Part shown: piece after piece, positions 25,433 to 35,432 of the stretch
How positions within the stretch are numbered: the stretch's first letter is position 1
Layout: every line of letters starts with the position of its first letter
Source of the DNA: Alistipes ihumii AP11
GTDB lineage: Bacteria; Bacteroidota; Bacteroidia; Bacteroidales; Rikenellaceae
Length of the DNA: 64,000 bases
NCBI RefSeq assembly: GCF_025144665.1
Contig: NZ_CP102294.1
Location: forward strand, 186,001 to 250,000
Direction of reading: 5' to 3'
Notes under the pieces: model-generated
Told to the model about the DNA's origin: nothing
Database searches by the model: none
What the model saw: only the letters and a program-made list of their open reading frames with translations
Position numbers and translations under genes: made by a program

Positions 25433-26790
25433 TATTCGATGCGGTTGATCAGTTCGTCGAAAGCTACGGCTTGTTGCTCGCCGGTGGCCATGTTCTTGAC
25501 GGTAGCGCGGCCCGAGGCCAGCTCGTCGCTGCCGACGATCACGACCCACGGCACGGCGCGCCGGTTGGCGTATTCCATCTGCTTTTTCATCTTCGCGCTT
25601 TCGGGGTAGACTTCGCACGCGATGCCCGCCTCGCGCAGGTTTTTCGCCAGTCTCAGGGATACGCGCTCCTCCTCGCCTCCGAAATTGAGCATCAGCGCAC
25701 GGGTCGTCCCTTTCGTATCGTCGGGGAACAGGTCGAGGCCGGTCATCACGTCGTAGATCCGGTCGGCTCCGAACGAGATGCCTACGCCCGAGGTATTCGG
25801 CATGCCGAATATGCCGGTCAGATCGTCGTACCGGCCTCCGCCGCAGATACTCCCGATCGCGAAGTCGCGGGCCTTGACCTCGAAGATCGCCCCCGTGTAG
25901 TAGTTCAGACCGCGTGCCAGAGACAAGTCCAGTTCGATTTCCAATTCCGTGCCAAGCGTTTCGACATAGGAAAGAATCGTTTCCGTTTCGGTTACGCCGG
26001 CCAGTCCGACCGGACTGTCTGCGAGGATTTCCCTCAGCCGGGCCAGCTTCGCGCCGTTCGCGCCTTCGAGCGACAGGATCGGCTGCAGAGCTTCGATCGC
26101 CCGTTCGTCGATGCCTTTTTCGCGGAGCTCGCCGTTCACGGCCTCGAGTCCGATCTTCTCGAGCTTGTCAATCGCCACGGTAATATCGATCATCTTGTCG
26201 GCATGACCGATCGTTTCGGCTATGCCGTACAATATTTTACGGTTATTTACCTTAAGCGTTACTCGAATGCCGAGCCGCTGGAAAACTTTGGCGACGATCT
26301 CGACCAGATCGACCTCGCAGAGCAGGCTGCGGCTGCCGATCACGTCGACGTCGCACTGGTAGAACTCGCGGTATCGCCCTTTTTGCGGCCGGTCGGCCCG
26401 CCAGACGGGCTGGATCTGGTAACGCTTGAACGGGAAGGATATTTCTCCCTGATGCTGTACGACATAGCGGGCCAGCGGGACGGTCAGGTCATACCGCAGC
26501 CCCTTTTCGCACAGCCGTGTCGAGAGGGCGTTCGGGTTGCCGTGCAGCTGCTCGTCGCTCACTCCGCTCAGAAAGTCGCCCGAGTTCAGTATCTTGAACA
26601 GCAGCTTGTCGCCCTCGTCGCCGTATTTGCCCAGCAGTGTCGAGAGGTTTTCCATCGCGGGAGTTTCGAGCGGCTGGAAGCCGTATAGTCGGAAGACGCC
26701 CTTGATCGTATCGAAAATGTAGTTTCTCCGGATCATCTCCTCCGGGCCGAAATCGCGCGTGCCTTTCGGAATGGACGGTTTTTGTGCCAT
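25432..26790 (-). CDS. hisS: Histidyl-tRNA synthetase
   Basis: 452 aa class II synthetase. It begins with [19 protein letters not shown], the usual HisRS opening, followed by motif 1 ([17 protein letters not shown]), [13 protein letters not shown], motif 2 ([32 protein letters not shown]), the His-specific [14 protein letters not shown] and [13 protein letters not shown], and motif 3 ([13 protein letters not shown]). The anticodon-binding domain fills the C-terminus. The enzyme charges tRNA-His in the cytosol. Its stop overlaps the start of the S41 protease gene, making a two-gene operon. Confidence 0.98.
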   Translation of the reverse strand: MAQKPSIPKGTRDFGPEEMIRRNYIFDTIKGVFRLYGFQPLETPAMENLSTLLGKYGDEGDKLLFKILNSGDFLSGVSDEQLHGNPNALSTRLCEKGLRYDLTVPLARYVVQHQGEISFPFKRYQIQPVWRADRPQKGRYREFYQCDVDVIGSRSLLCEVDLVEIVAKVFQRLGIRVTLKVNNRKILYGIAETIGHADKMIDITVAIDKLEKIGLEAVNGELREKGIDERAIEALQPILSLEGANGAKLARLREILADSPVGLAGVTETETILSYVETLGTELEIELDLSLARGLNYYTGAIFEVKARDFAIGSICGGGRYDDLTGIFGMPNTSGVGISFGADRIYDVMTGLDLFPDDTKGTTRALMLNFGGEEERVSLRLAKNLREAGIACEVYPESAKMKKQMEYANRRAVPWVVIVGSDELASGRATVKNMATGEQQAVAFDELINRIE

Positions 26791-27058
26791 ATCACATATT
26801 GTCGTTTATCGTAGTTTCTTGTTCATCTGTGCCGCCGAGCGTTCGGTCGGTTCGGCGGTTTTTACCCTGTCGAACGAAGCGAAAAAGACCCGCAATGCTT
26901 CTTCCCGTTTTCCGAAGCGATCCGCCGTGCGGGCGTACCGTCTCGTCGGCGCGCAATCGTTTCTGCGGACACGTCTTCCGTGCGAGCGCGTCGGGCGCTT
27001 CTCCTTCTCGACGTTACGGTGCGGCAGACATCGGAACGTCGATCCCGTTTTGCGGGAC

Positions 27059-28735
27059 TCAGTCGGCCATCAGCTTGCGGTACTTGACGCGGTGCGGCTG
27101 GTCGTCGCCGAGCCGCTTGCGCTTGTTCTCCTCGTACTCGCTGTATCCGCCCTCGAAAAATACGACTTGCGAGTCGCCCTCGAAGGCCAGAATATGGGTC
27201 GCGATGCGGTCCAGAAACCAGCGGTCGTGCGAGATGACGACGGCGCAGCCTGCGAAGTTCTGCAAACCTTCCTCCAGCGCTCGGAGCGTGTTCACGTCGA
27301 TGTCGTTCGTCGGCTCGTCCAGCAGCAGTACGTTGCCCTCCTCTTTCAGCGCGAGGGCCAGATGCAGCCGGTTGCGCTCGCCTCCGGACAGCACGCCGCA
27401 TTTCTTCTCCTGATCGGCTCCGCTGAAGTTGAACCGGGATACGTAGGCACGCGCATTGATGCTGCGGCCGCCCAGCTGGATCAGCTCGCTGTCCTGCGAA
27501 ATGACCTGATAGACGGTTTTCTCCGGGTCGATCGACGCATGCTGTTGGTCGACGTAGGCCAGCTTGACCGTTTCGCCGACGCTGAACGTTCCGTGCAGCG
27601 GCTTTTCGATGCCCATAATCAGTCGGAACAGCGTGGTTTTGCCCACGCCGTTGGGGCCGATCACGCCGACGATGCCGGCCGGCGGCAACGAGAAGTTCAG
27701 GTGCTCGTACAGCAACCGGTCGCCGTAGCCCATGGCCACGTCCTGCGCCTCGATCACCCGGTCGCCCAGACGCGGACCGTTCGGGATGAATATTTCGAGT
27801 TTTTCCTCCTTCTGCTTGGTGTCCTCGTTCAGCATCCGGTCGTAGGCCGACAGCCTCGCCTTGCTCTTGGCGTGCCGTGCGGCGGGAGCCATGCGGACCC
27901 ATTCGAGCTCGCGCTCGAGCGTCTTGCGGCGCTTGCTCTCCTGCTTTTCCTCCAGAGCCAGCCGCTGCGACTTCTGCTCGAGCCAGCCGCTGTAGTTGCC
28001 TTTCCACGGAATGCCTTCGCCCCGGTCGAGTTCGAGTATCCATCCGGCCACGTTGTCGAGGAAGTAACGGTCGTGCGTGACGGCGATCACCGTTCCCTTG
28101 TACTGTCGCAGGTGCTGCTCGAGCCAGTCGATGCTCTCGGCGTCGAGATGGTTCGTCGGCTCGTCCAGCAGCAGCACGTCGGGTTGCTGCAACAGGAGCC
28201 GGCATAACGCCACGCGGCGACGCTCGCCGCCCGAGAGGTGCTTCACCGGCTCGTCAGCGTCGGGACAGCGCAGTGCGTCCATCGCCCGTTCGAGCGTCGC
28301 ATCGAGCTCCCAGCCGTTTTTGTGGTCGATCTGCTCGGTCAGCTCGCCCTGTCGCTCGATCAGCTTGGCCATCTGCTCGTCGTCCATCGGCTCCATGAAA
28401 CGGGCGTTGACCTGCTCGTACTCCTTGAGCAGCGCGACCACGTCGGCGCAGCCTTCCTCGACCACCTCGCGGACCGTCTTCGTGTCGTCCAAATGCGGTT
28501 CCTGCTCGAGATAGCCGACGGTGTATCCGGGCGAAAAGACGACTTCGCCCTGAAAGTTCTTGTCTATTCCGGCGATGATTTTCATCAGCGTCGACTTGCC
28601 CGACCCGTTCAGGCCGATGATGCCGATCTTCGCGCCGTAGAAAAACGACAGGTAAATGTTGTTCAGTACCTTTTTCTGGTTCGTGAAAGTCTTGCTGACC
28701 CCCACCATCGAGAATATGATTTTTTCGTCCGCCAT
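27059..28735 (-). CDS. ettA: Energy-dependent translational throttle protein EttA (ABC-F)
   Basis: 558 aa from MADEKIIFSMVG (ATG at 28735); the longer frame crosses the promoter. It has two ABC ATPase domains: the first with GLNGSGKST, LSGGERRRVALCRL and DEPTNHLD, the second with GPNGVGKTT, LSGGERNRLHLALAL and DEPTNDID. Between them is the basic P-site tRNA-interaction linker (YSGWLEQKSQRLALEE to APAARHAKSKARL). There are no membrane segments. EttA binds the ribosomal E site and gates the first elongation step according to energy state. It is a single gene with its own promoter. Confidence 0.96.
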   Translation of the reverse strand: MADEKIIFSMVGVSKTFTNQKKVLNNIYLSFFYGAKIGIIGLNGSGKSTLMKIIAGIDKNFQGEVVFSPGYTVGYLEQEPHLDDTKTVREVVEEGCADVVALLKEYEQVNARFMEPMDDEQMAKLIERQGELTEQIDHKNGWELDATLERAMDALRCPDADEPVKHLSGGERRRVALCRLLLQQPDVLLLDEPTNHLDAESIDWLEQHLRQYKGTVIAVTHDRYFLDNVAGWILELDRGEGIPWKGNYSGWLEQKSQRLALEEKQESKRRKTLERELEWVRMAPAARHAKSKARLSAYDRMLNEDTKQKEEKLEIFIPNGPRLGDRVIEAQDVAMGYGDRLLYEHLNFSLPPAGIVGVIGPNGVGKTTLFRLIMGIEKPLHGTFSVGETVKLAYVDQQHASIDPEKTVYQVISQDSELIQLGGRSINARAYVSRFNFSGADQEKKCGVLSGGERNRLHLALALKEEGNVLLLDEPTNDIDVNTLRALEEGLQNFAGCAVVISHDRWFLDRIATHILAFEGDSQVVFFEGGYSEYEENKRKRLGDDQPHRVKYRKLMAD

Positions 28736-28767
28736 AGGTTTTCTGTCGGTGAATTTCGTGTAGATCG

Positions 28768-28775
28768 CAAAGATA
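28768..28775 (-). promoter_or_regulatory. -7 promoter box of ettA
   Basis: TATCTTTG on the minus strand, 33 bases before the ettA ATG. Confidence 0.65.
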
Positions 28776-28903
28776 CGCAAAAGAGATGGAATATAACAGC
28801 GGAAATATCCGCGATCCGTTCCTTTTCCTCGGGGCGGCCGCTTCGTCCGGGCTCGACTTTATTAAAAAATACAGGGCGCCTTTCGAACACAGAAGGCTCC
28901 GAA

Positions 28904-28926
28904 AAGTACGGCCCCAAGCCGTACTT
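28904..28926. other. Second small hairpin between nagB and ettA
   Basis: AAGTACGGC (28904-28912) pairs perfectly with GCCGTACTT (28918-28926) around CCCAA. It lies just beyond the nagB terminator and may back it up. Confidence 0.4.
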
Positions 28927-28939
28927 CGTTATGCGTAGG

Positions 28940-28980
28940 AATAAAATGCGCGTCCGGTCGGAAAAATCGACCGGACGCGC
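28940..28980 (-). terminator. Rho-independent terminator of nagB
   Basis: GCGCGTCCGGTCG (28948-28960) pairs perfectly with 28968-28980 around GAAAAAT. On the minus strand the hairpin is followed by ATTTTATT, 73 bases after the nagB stop. Confidence 0.85.
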
Positions 28981-29053
28981 GTCCGGAAATGGTCTCTCGC
29001 CTGCCTGCATCCGCACTCGAAGCCGCCGGACCGGCGGCTCCGATAGAGCGCGG

Positions 29054-29866
29054 CTATGCTCCGAGCGAGGCCGGATCGAGATTTTTAGCCTCGATATCCT
29101 TGAAATATTTGTACGTGCCGACTTTCAGCTCGTCCGTCGCGTCTTCGTCGCATACGATGATCCCCTTGGGATGAACCTGCAGCGCGCTGATCGTCCACTG
29201 GTGGGAGTAGCCGCCCTCGATGCCGGCTGCCAACGCACGGGCCTTGTTGTGTCCGAAAGCGAGGATCAGCACCTCGCGGGCCGACATGACGGTCGCCACG
29301 CCGACGGTCAGCGCCGTTTTGGGGACCAGATTCACGTCATGGCCGAAAAAGCGCGAGTTCGCGATGATCGTGTCCTTCGTGAGCGACTTGACTCGCGTGC
29401 GCGAGCCGAGCGACGAAAACGGCTCGTTGAAGGCCAGATGTCCGTCCGATCCGATGCCGCCCATGAACAGATCGATGCCTCCCGCCTTCTCGATCCGCGC
29501 CTCGTAGTCCGCGCACTCTTTCTCCAGATCGGGCGCGTTGCCGTTGAGAATGTTCACGTTTTCGGGCTTGATGTCGATGTGGCTGAAAAAGTTGTTCCAC
29601 ATGAACGAGTGGTAGCTTTCGGGATGGTCTTTCGGAATGCCGACGTATTCGTCCATGTTGAACGTAATGACGTTGGCGAACGAGACCTGTCCGGCCTTGC
29701 ACATTTCGATCAGCTTGCGATAGGTCCCCAGCGGAGTGGAGCCCGTGGGCAGACCCAGTACGAACGGGCGGTCCGTCGATTTCGCATGTTCGTTGATCCG
29801 CCGGGCGATATGGGCGGCGGCCCAGGCCGATCCTTGTTCGTTGGTAGGTTCGATGATGACTCTCAT
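29054..29866 (-). CDS. nagB: Glucosamine-6-phosphate deaminase
   Basis: 270 aa, close to E. coli NagB (266). It converts glucosamine-6-phosphate to fructose-6-phosphate and ammonia in the cytosol, feeding amino sugars into glycolysis. The active site is intact and falls on the same numbers as in E. coli: TGSTPLG phosphate loop (41-47), D72 in NMDEYVG, and D141, H143 and E148 in [12 protein letters not shown]. It lies 134 bases downstream of a second, fused nagB-like gene on the same strand; the two are probably expressed together or as close neighbours. Confidence 0.96.
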   Translation of the reverse strand: MRVIIEPTNEQGSAWAAAHIARRINEHAKSTDRPFVLGLPTGSTPLGTYRKLIEMCKAGQVSFANVITFNMDEYVGIPKDHPESYHSFMWNNFFSHIDIKPENVNILNGNAPDLEKECADYEARIEKAGGIDLFMGGIGSDGHLAFNEPFSSLGSRTRVKSLTKDTIIANSRFFGHDVNLVPKTALTVGVATVMSAREVLILAFGHNKARALAAGIEGGYSHQWTISALQVHPKGIIVCDEDATDELKVGTYKYFKDIEAKNLDPASLGA

Positions 29867-30000
29867 GTCTTATGTTTGCTTATTTGGTTCGTTTCTCTTT
29901 TCTGTTTTCGAGGGGAGTGCCCTCGGGGAGTCCGGCGAAAGTCGCGTTTCTTGAAATGGAGCGCGAAGATTCGCCGGGCCGAAAAATCGGGAACGGGAGG

Positions 30001-31953
30001 CTACAGTTGCGCCGGATTCTTCAGCTGAACGAATACCTCGATGGCCTGATACTCCGCCATGCCCAGCCGGTCGTACAGCTTGGCCGTGTTCTGCGTGCGC
30101 TCCTCGGCCCGTTGCCAGAACTCGCGCTTGTCTTCGCCGGGGAAAGGCATCACGTCTTTCTGCGACAGGTGGCGATAGATGGCGTGACGCTTCTGGACCA
30201 CCTCGTCGGGACTCAGCGGCACGGCCATGTCGACCATGTCGAGGTCCCACTCCTGCCATGCGCCCCGGTAGAGCCAGAAGCGGCAGTCCTTGACCCACGG
30301 CTCGTCCTTCACGACATGCATCGCCTCCAGTACGGCCTCGATGCAGGTACGGTGCGTGCCGTGCGGGTCCGACAGGTCGCCCGCGGCGTAAATCTGATGC
30401 GGCTGTATCTTGCGCAGCAGATCGACGACGATCGAAATGTCCCGATCGGTCAGCAATCCTTTCTTGACGCCTCCGGTTTCATAGAACGGCAGGTTCAGAA
30501 AATGGACGTTGGTCCGGTCGTTCAGCCCCATGTGGCGGCAGGCGGCCTTGGCCTCGGCGCGGCGGATCGAACCCTTGAGCTTCCTCAGTTCCAAAGGTTC
30601 CGGTTCGCCCTTGCGCTTGCCTGCGATGATGCGCTTCACTTCGTCGTATTTGTCTTCGAATCCGCATTCGCGGGCCGTGTCGATCGTCTGCAGTACGACG
30701 TCGTCGTGCACGGCGATGTTGCCCGATGTCTCGTAAGCTACGTGCACGTCGTGTCCCTGCGTGATCAGGCGCCGGAACGTACCGCCCATCGAGATCACGT
30801 CGTCGTCCGGATGCGGACTGAAAATCACCACGCGCTTGGGGTAGGGGAAGGCCCGCTCGGGACGGGTCGAGTCGTCGGCGTTCGGCTTGCCGCCCGGCCA
30901 ACCCGTGATCGTGTGCTGCAAGTCATTGAATACCTGTATGTTGATTTCGTCGTAGGCCATGCCCGAGATTTCGAGCAACTGTCCGAGCCGGTTGTCGACG
31001 TAGTCCTGATAGGTCAGTTTCAGAATCGGTTTGCGGACCTGTTCGCACAGCCACAGCACGGCCGTGCGGATGAAACGGGACGGCCACAGGCAGCGACCTA
31101 CGAGCCACGGCGTTTTGACGCGCGTCAGTTGCGAGGACGCTCCTTCGTCGACGACTACCTCGACGTTCGGATGATCCTGCAGGCAGGTCGCCGGAACGAT
31201 CAGCTGCTTCTCACCCTCGACGGTGTCCTTGATGACCTGCGCCTTCTCCTCGCCCCATGCGATCAGGATGATGCGCTTGGCGCCGAGTATCGTGCCGAGA
31301 CCCATCGTGATGGCCTTGTGCGGTACGTAGTCGATACCGTAGAAGATCGAGGCGGCCGACTTGCGGCTTTCGTTGCCGAGAGCTACCAGCCGGGTGCGGG
31401 TATTGGTGTACGAGCCGGGCTCGTTGAAGCCGATCTGTCCCTGAACGCCCGTGCCGAGAATCATCAGGTCGATGCCGTCGTACTCCTCGATCTTCGACTC
31501 GTACTCGCGGCAGAAAGCGGCCACTTCGTCCTGCGGCAGCGTACCGTCCGGGATATGGATGTTCTCGGGGGCGATGTCCACCAAATCGAGCAAGCTCTCG
31601 TGGATCGAGTAGTTGCGGCTCTGGAGCTCTTCGGGCGTGATCGGGAAAAACTCGTCGAGACTGAATACGACGACGTTCCGGAAACTCAAACCCTCGCTAC
31701 GGTGCAGTTCGACCAAGGCCCGGAATACGCCTACGGGCGACTTGCCGGTGGTGATGCCCAGCACGCACATTTCGCCGATAGATTGTTTCTCGCGGATGCA
31801 ATCGGCGATTTCCCGGGCGACGTAGGCCGCCCCGCTGGCTTCGTTCTCGTAAATGTTCGTGTAGATTTTTTCGAATTTCCGGATGATGTCGGCCGGGTCG
31901 GCTCCGGGTTCGAGGCCGCCTTCCTTCGGCAGCTTGTAGTTCCTTTCCATCAT
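30001..31953 (-). CDS. NagB-like/PIG-L deacetylase fusion protein
   Basis: 650 aa. Residues 1-290 are NagB-like: ITTGKSPVG (67-75), the retained Asp of SLDEFF (100) and IGFNEPG with E178. However the catalytic DGH loop reads GTGVQGQIG, so both D141 and H143 of NagB are Gln here (171, 173). Residues 370-650 are a PIG-L/LmbE zinc deacetylase with SPHPDDDVISMGG (379-391) and the late zinc ligand HGTH (531-534), both intact. Databases usually name this Bacteroidota fusion as a glucosamine-6-phosphate deaminase. From the residues, an N-acetylglucosaminide deacetylase using the NagB part to bind sugar phosphate, or as a regulator, is more likely. It has no signal peptide. Confidence 0.88.
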   Translation of the reverse strand: MMERNYKLPKEGGLEPGADPADIIRKFEKIYTNIYENEASGAAYVAREIADCIREKQSIGEMCVLGITTGKSPVGVFRALVELHRSEGLSFRNVVVFSLDEFFPITPEELQSRNYSIHESLLDLVDIAPENIHIPDGTLPQDEVAAFCREYESKIEEYDGIDLMILGTGVQGQIGFNEPGSYTNTRTRLVALGNESRKSAASIFYGIDYVPHKAITMGLGTILGAKRIILIAWGEEKAQVIKDTVEGEKQLIVPATCLQDHPNVEVVVDEGASSQLTRVKTPWLVGRCLWPSRFIRTAVLWLCEQVRKPILKLTYQDYVDNRLGQLLEISGMAYDEINIQVFNDLQHTITGWPGGKPNADDSTRPERAFPYPKRVVIFSPHPDDDVISMGGTFRRLITQGHDVHVAYETSGNIAVHDDVVLQTIDTARECGFEDKYDEVKRIIAGKRKGEPEPLELRKLKGSIRRAEAKAACRHMGLNDRTNVHFLNLPFYETGGVKKGLLTDRDISIVVDLLRKIQPHQIYAAGDLSDPHGTHRTCIEAVLEAMHVVKDEPWVKDCRFWLYRGAWQEWDLDMVDMAVPLSPDEVVQKRHAIYRHLSQKDVMPFPGEDKREFWQRAEERTQNTAKLYDRLGMAEYQAIEVFVQLKNPAQL

Positions 31954-32070
31954 GATCTCTCCCTTCGTTTTATTTGAGCCCTAAAGGTAGGAAGAAACAG
32001 ACGAATTGCAAAATATTCTGGCCATAGCAAATAAATTGCGCGCGACGGATATAATGTGCGTAAAATTTAC

Positions 32071-32092
32071 TATTTTTGTTAGCGGACTAACA
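32071..32092 (+). promoter_or_regulatory. Promoter with overlapping 16-bp palindrome, upstream of the biotin carboxyltransferase gene
   Basis: TATTTTTG (32071-32078) fits TAnnTTTG. The perfect palindrome TGTTAG-CGGA-CTAACA (32077-32092) overlaps its end and covers the expected transcript start, which is where a repressor would sit. The leader to the ATG at 32192 is about 100 bases. Confidence 0.6.
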
Positions 32093-32191
32093 GTGGCCGC
32101 GCGCCGGAAGCCGGAAAGGAGAATGCGATCCGTCCGTGCCGCCCCTCGGGAAACATGAAAAATCTTTAACCCTAAAATCTTAGCTCTCACT

Positions 32192-34072
32192 ATGGCACAA
32201 AAACTTTTGATAAGAGACTTGACGCTCCGCGACGGACAGCAGTCGGCGTTCGCCACGCGGATGAAACAGGAGCAGATCGACCGTGTACTGCCTTTCTATA
32301 AGGACGCCAATTTCTACGCAATGGAAGTGTGGGGCGGCGCCGTACCCGACTCGGTGATGCGCTACCTGAACGAAAATCCTTGGGACCGCCTTGAGAAGAT
32401 TCACGCCGTGGTGGGCGACGTGTCGAAGCTGACGGCCCTTTCGCGAGGCCGCAACCTGTTCGGCTACGCTCCCTACACCGACGAGATCATTGAGGGATTC
32501 AGCCGCAATGCGATCGAGTCGGGGCTCGGCATCATGCGCATCTTCGACGCGCTGAACGACGTGAACAACGTCAAATCGACGATCAAATACATCAAGAAGT
32601 ACGGCGGCATCGCCGACTGCGCCGTCTGCTATACGATCGATCCGCATTTCAGCGGTATGGAGCGCTTCAAAGCCATGCTCAAGGGCAAAAGGCTGCCCAA
32701 GGCCGTATTCACCGACGAGTATTTCCTGAGCAAGGCCCAGCAGATGGCCGCCCTCGGCGCCGACATGATCACGATCAAAGACATGAGCGGGCTGATTCCT
32801 CCCAAGCGCGTGTCGGGTCTGATCAAGCTGTTCAAGAAGCACCTGTCGATTCCGATCGACTTCCATACCCACTGCACGCCGGGCTACGGTCTGGCTTCCG
32901 TCGTGGCCGCTATCGAGGCAGGAGCCGATATCGTCGATACGAATATATGGAACTTCGCGGGCGGTCCGGCGGCTCCGGCCATCGAACTGATTTGGATTTT
33001 CTGTCAGAAGATGGGCGTCGAGCTCGACATCAACATGGAGGCGGTCGCCAAGATCAACAAGGAGCTTTATGCCATCCGCAAGGAGCTCGACGCGGTGGAC
33101 GCCGTGAAGGTTTTCCCCAATCCTTTCAACCCGTTGACCGACAAGCTGCCCGAACATATCGACAAGGAATTCGATCGGGCCGTTGCGGCGGCCAAGAGCG
33201 GGAACGAGGCCGAGCTGATCGACGCCTGCCACGCGATCGAGCGCTATTTCAACTTCCCGAAACCGAACGAGTTGGTCCAGAAAGCCGAGATACCGGGCGG
33301 CATGTACACGAACATGGTGGCGCAGCTCAAGCAGCTCAAGTCCGAGTCGATCCTCGAGAGCGCTATGAAGCTGATTCCCCGCGTGCGTCTCGACGCCGGC
33401 CTGCCCCCGCTGGTGACCCCGACGAGCCAGATCGTCGGCGCTCAGGCCGTCAACTGTGCGCTGGACATCAAGAACGGGAAGCCGATGTATTCGAACGTGT
33501 CGAACCAGTTCGTCAATTTGGTCAAGGGCGAATACGGCAAGACGCCGGTCGAGGTCGATCCCGAGTTCCGGCTGAAGATCGCCGGAGTCCGCGAGGAGAC
33601 GCCTTACGACACGTCGAAGTACAAGATGCAGCCGAATCCCGTGCTCGAAGAAGCCGGCGGCGTCAAGCTGGCCGAGAACGAGAAGGAGGTGCTGTTGCTC
33701 GAATTGTTCCCATTGGTAGCCAAGAATTATCTGACCGGCGTGAAAAAAGCGCGTTATCAGGCGTCGAAGCCGAAGGAAGAGGCTTCGGCGCCCGCCGCCG
33801 CTCCGGCCGCCGAGGCCCCGAAAGCGGAGCCCGCCAAGCCTGCCGCCGCTCCGATTACGGGCAACGTGGTGACCTCTCCGATGCCGGGCCGTATTTTGAA
33901 GGTGCTCGTCGCTCCGGGCGATACGGTGTCCAAGGGACAGGACGTCGTGATTCTGGAGGCCATGAAGATGGAAAACAGCATCATGTCCGACTATGCCGGT
34001 ACGGTCAAGCAGGTATTGGTAGCCGAGGGCGAAACGGTAGCCGTCGACAGCCAGTTGGTCGAGATAGAATAG
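32192..34072 (+). CDS. Biotinylated carboxyltransferase: pyruvate carboxylase subunit B/oxaloacetate decarboxylase alpha
   Basis: 626 aa. Residues 1-300 form the TIM-barrel carboxyltransferase: RDLTLRDGQQS with the metal Asp, MEVWGGAVPDS, the biotin-site Lys in ITIKDMSGLI, and the metal His pair in DFHTHCTPGYG. A PYC/OADA conserved domain follows (PGGMYTNMVAQLKQLK, VTPTSQIVGAQAV), then an Ala/Pro-rich swivel (about 525-555) and a biotinyl domain with EAMKMEN. It carries a carboxyl group between biotin and pyruvate/oxaloacetate. No biotin carboxylase or membrane beta subunit is adjacent, so whether it works as pyruvate carboxylase, oxaloacetate decarboxylase or transcarboxylase cannot be decided here. 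A strong terminator follows. Confidence 0.9.
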   Translation: MAQKLLIRDLTLRDGQQSAFATRMKQEQIDRVLPFYKDANFYAMEVWGGAVPDSVMRYLNENPWDRLEKIHAVVGDVSKLTALSRGRNLFGYAPYTDEIIEGFSRNAIESGLGIMRIFDALNDVNNVKSTIKYIKKYGGIADCAVCYTIDPHFSGMERFKAMLKGKRLPKAVFTDEYFLSKAQQMAALGADMITIKDMSGLIPPKRVSGLIKLFKKHLSIPIDFHTHCTPGYGLASVVAAIEAGADIVDTNIWNFAGGPAAPAIELIWIFCQKMGVELDINMEAVAKINKELYAIRKELDAVDAVKVFPNPFNPLTDKLPEHIDKEFDRAVAAAKSGNEAELIDACHAIERYFNFPKPNELVQKAEIPGGMYTNMVAQLKQLKSESILESAMKLIPRVRLDAGLPPLVTPTSQIVGAQAVNCALDIKNGKPMYSNVSNQFVNLVKGEYGKTPVEVDPEFRLKIAGVREETPYDTSKYKMQPNPVLEEAGGVKLAENEKEVLLLELFPLVAKNYLTGVKKARYQASKPKEEASAPAAAPAAEAPKAEPAKPAAAPITGNVVTSPMPGRILKVLVAPGDTVSKGQDVVILEAMKMENSIMSDYAGTVKQVLVAEGETVAVDSQLVEIE

Positions 34073-34505
34073 GACATGTTCGCTTCGGCGTGCTTGCTGC
34101 CGTCTGTCGGTTCGGAGACGGGTGGCGCAGGCGGTCGGAAGCGGACCCGTTACGGATGCGGGGCCGGCAGATTTTCTGCCGGCCCCGCTTTTTATGGGCG
34201 GAAAGCTCGCCCGGAAAGGCGTGGCGCGGATTGGGACCGTATGACCGGGCGCAATCGGAACACGGCTTCCGCGCGGGTATTTTCCCGACGGCGATCTTCG
34301 GACGGAGAAATGCCCGGGAGCCGTTCCGTCCGGCCGCCCGAGGCTTGTTCGCAGGGAAAGCAGGGCGGAAAGTACGAACGGACTGTTCGCCCGGGACTTT
34401 CCGGCCGACTTTGGACCGAGGGCGACAGGTCGATCGCATCCTTGGCGATGCAGAGCGGCTTGGCCGGACTGATTCCTATCGTCTCTTGCGGGCCACAGTC
34501 TGCCG
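34073..34505. other. 433-base intergenic region between convergent genes
   Basis: Apart from the terminator at 34158-34193 I see nothing. The long frames crossing it are GC-rich noise. Confidence 0.5.
34158..34193 (+). terminator. Rho-independent terminator of the biotin carboxyltransferase gene
   Basis: GCGGGGCCGGCAGA (34158-34171) pairs perfectly with 34175-34188 around TTT, followed by TTTTT. Confidence 0.92.
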
Positions 34506-35432
34506 TTATTCCGCTCCCCACAGGTCGTAGACCGTATACGGGCCGTCCTCGAACAGGGCGAACGAGCCGTCGCTCATGCGTTCGTGTCGTTCGATCGAGG
34601 CCATGCGGCGCATATCGTCCTCGTCCAAAGCGACGTCGGTTGCCTCGAAGTTTTCGCGCAGGCGCTGCTCGTGGACCGACTTCGGAATGACGACGATGTC
34701 GCGGGCCATGAGCCATGCCAGTACCGCCTGTGCCGGCGTGCAGTCGTGCTTTTGCGCCACGGCGACGACCACCGGATCTTTCAGTACGCGGTTGCCGCGG
34801 CTGCCCAGCGGGGAGTAGGCCGTTACGAGCAGACCGGTGTCGCGGCAGTAATCGACCAGACGGTCCTGTTGCATGTACGGATGAATTTCGATTTGGTTCA
34901 TTTCAGGCCGGATGCGTGCCCCGTCGTTGAGTTTCTCGATCGCCTCGATGCTGAAGTTCGATACGCCGATGTGGCGTGTCAGTTTTCCGTCGACCAGTTT
35001 TTCCATCGCTTCCCATGTCAGCGAGAGCGGAATCTGCGAGAGCGGGATCAGGTCGTTCTTGCTTTGCGGCATACCGATTCCTTTCCGGAAGGCGAGCGGC
35101 CAATGGATCAGGTACAGGTCGACGTAGTCGAGCCCCAGATCGGATAAGGTCTGCCGGATGGCCGGTTCGACGTCCTGAGGAGCGTGGTGGCTGTTCCACA
35201 GTTTCGAGGTGACGAACAGTTCCTCCCGCCGGACGATTCCTTCCCGGAAAGAGTCGCGCAGAGCCTGTCCCACTTCTTTTTCGTTTCCGTAAATCGCCGC
35301 GCAGTCGATGTGACGGTATCCGATGCGCAAAGCCTCCTTGACGGCCCGGTAAGCTTCCGAGGGTTCCGATCGCCAGGTTCCCAGTCCGAGCTGCGGAATC
35401 GGGTCCCCGTTTTTGAATGTGGCGTTTTTCAT
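34506..35432 (-). CDS. Aldo/keto reductase (2,5-diketo-D-gluconate reductase-like)
   Basis: 308 aa from the ATG at 35432 (MKNATFKNGDPIPQLGLGTW); 12 more codons are open upstream but give no family match. The AKR tetrad is present: Asp and Tyr in IDCAAIYGNEKEVG, Lys in VTSKLWNSHH, His in LIHWPLAF. The NADPH-binding C-terminal half has IGVSNFSI, QIEIHPYMQQ, YSPLGSRG and IPKSVHEQRLREN. Such enzymes reduce aldehydes or ketones of sugars in the cytosol with NADPH. It is a single gene, next to two AraC-family regulator genes and the relics of other reductase-type genes, so a role in carbonyl detoxification or stress is plausible. Confidence 0.92.
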   Translation of the reverse strand: MKNATFKNGDPIPQLGLGTWRSEPSEAYRAVKEALRIGYRHIDCAAIYGNEKEVGQALRDSFREGIVRREELFVTSKLWNSHHAPQDVEPAIRQTLSDLGLDYVDLYLIHWPLAFRKGIGMPQSKNDLIPLSQIPLSLTWEAMEKLVDGKLTRHIGVSNFSIEAIEKLNDGARIRPEMNQIEIHPYMQQDRLVDYCRDTGLLVTAYSPLGSRGNRVLKDPVVVAVAQKHDCTPAQAVLAWLMARDIVVIPKSVHEQRLRENFEATDVALDEDDMRRMASIERHERMSDGSFALFEDGPYTVYDLWGAE

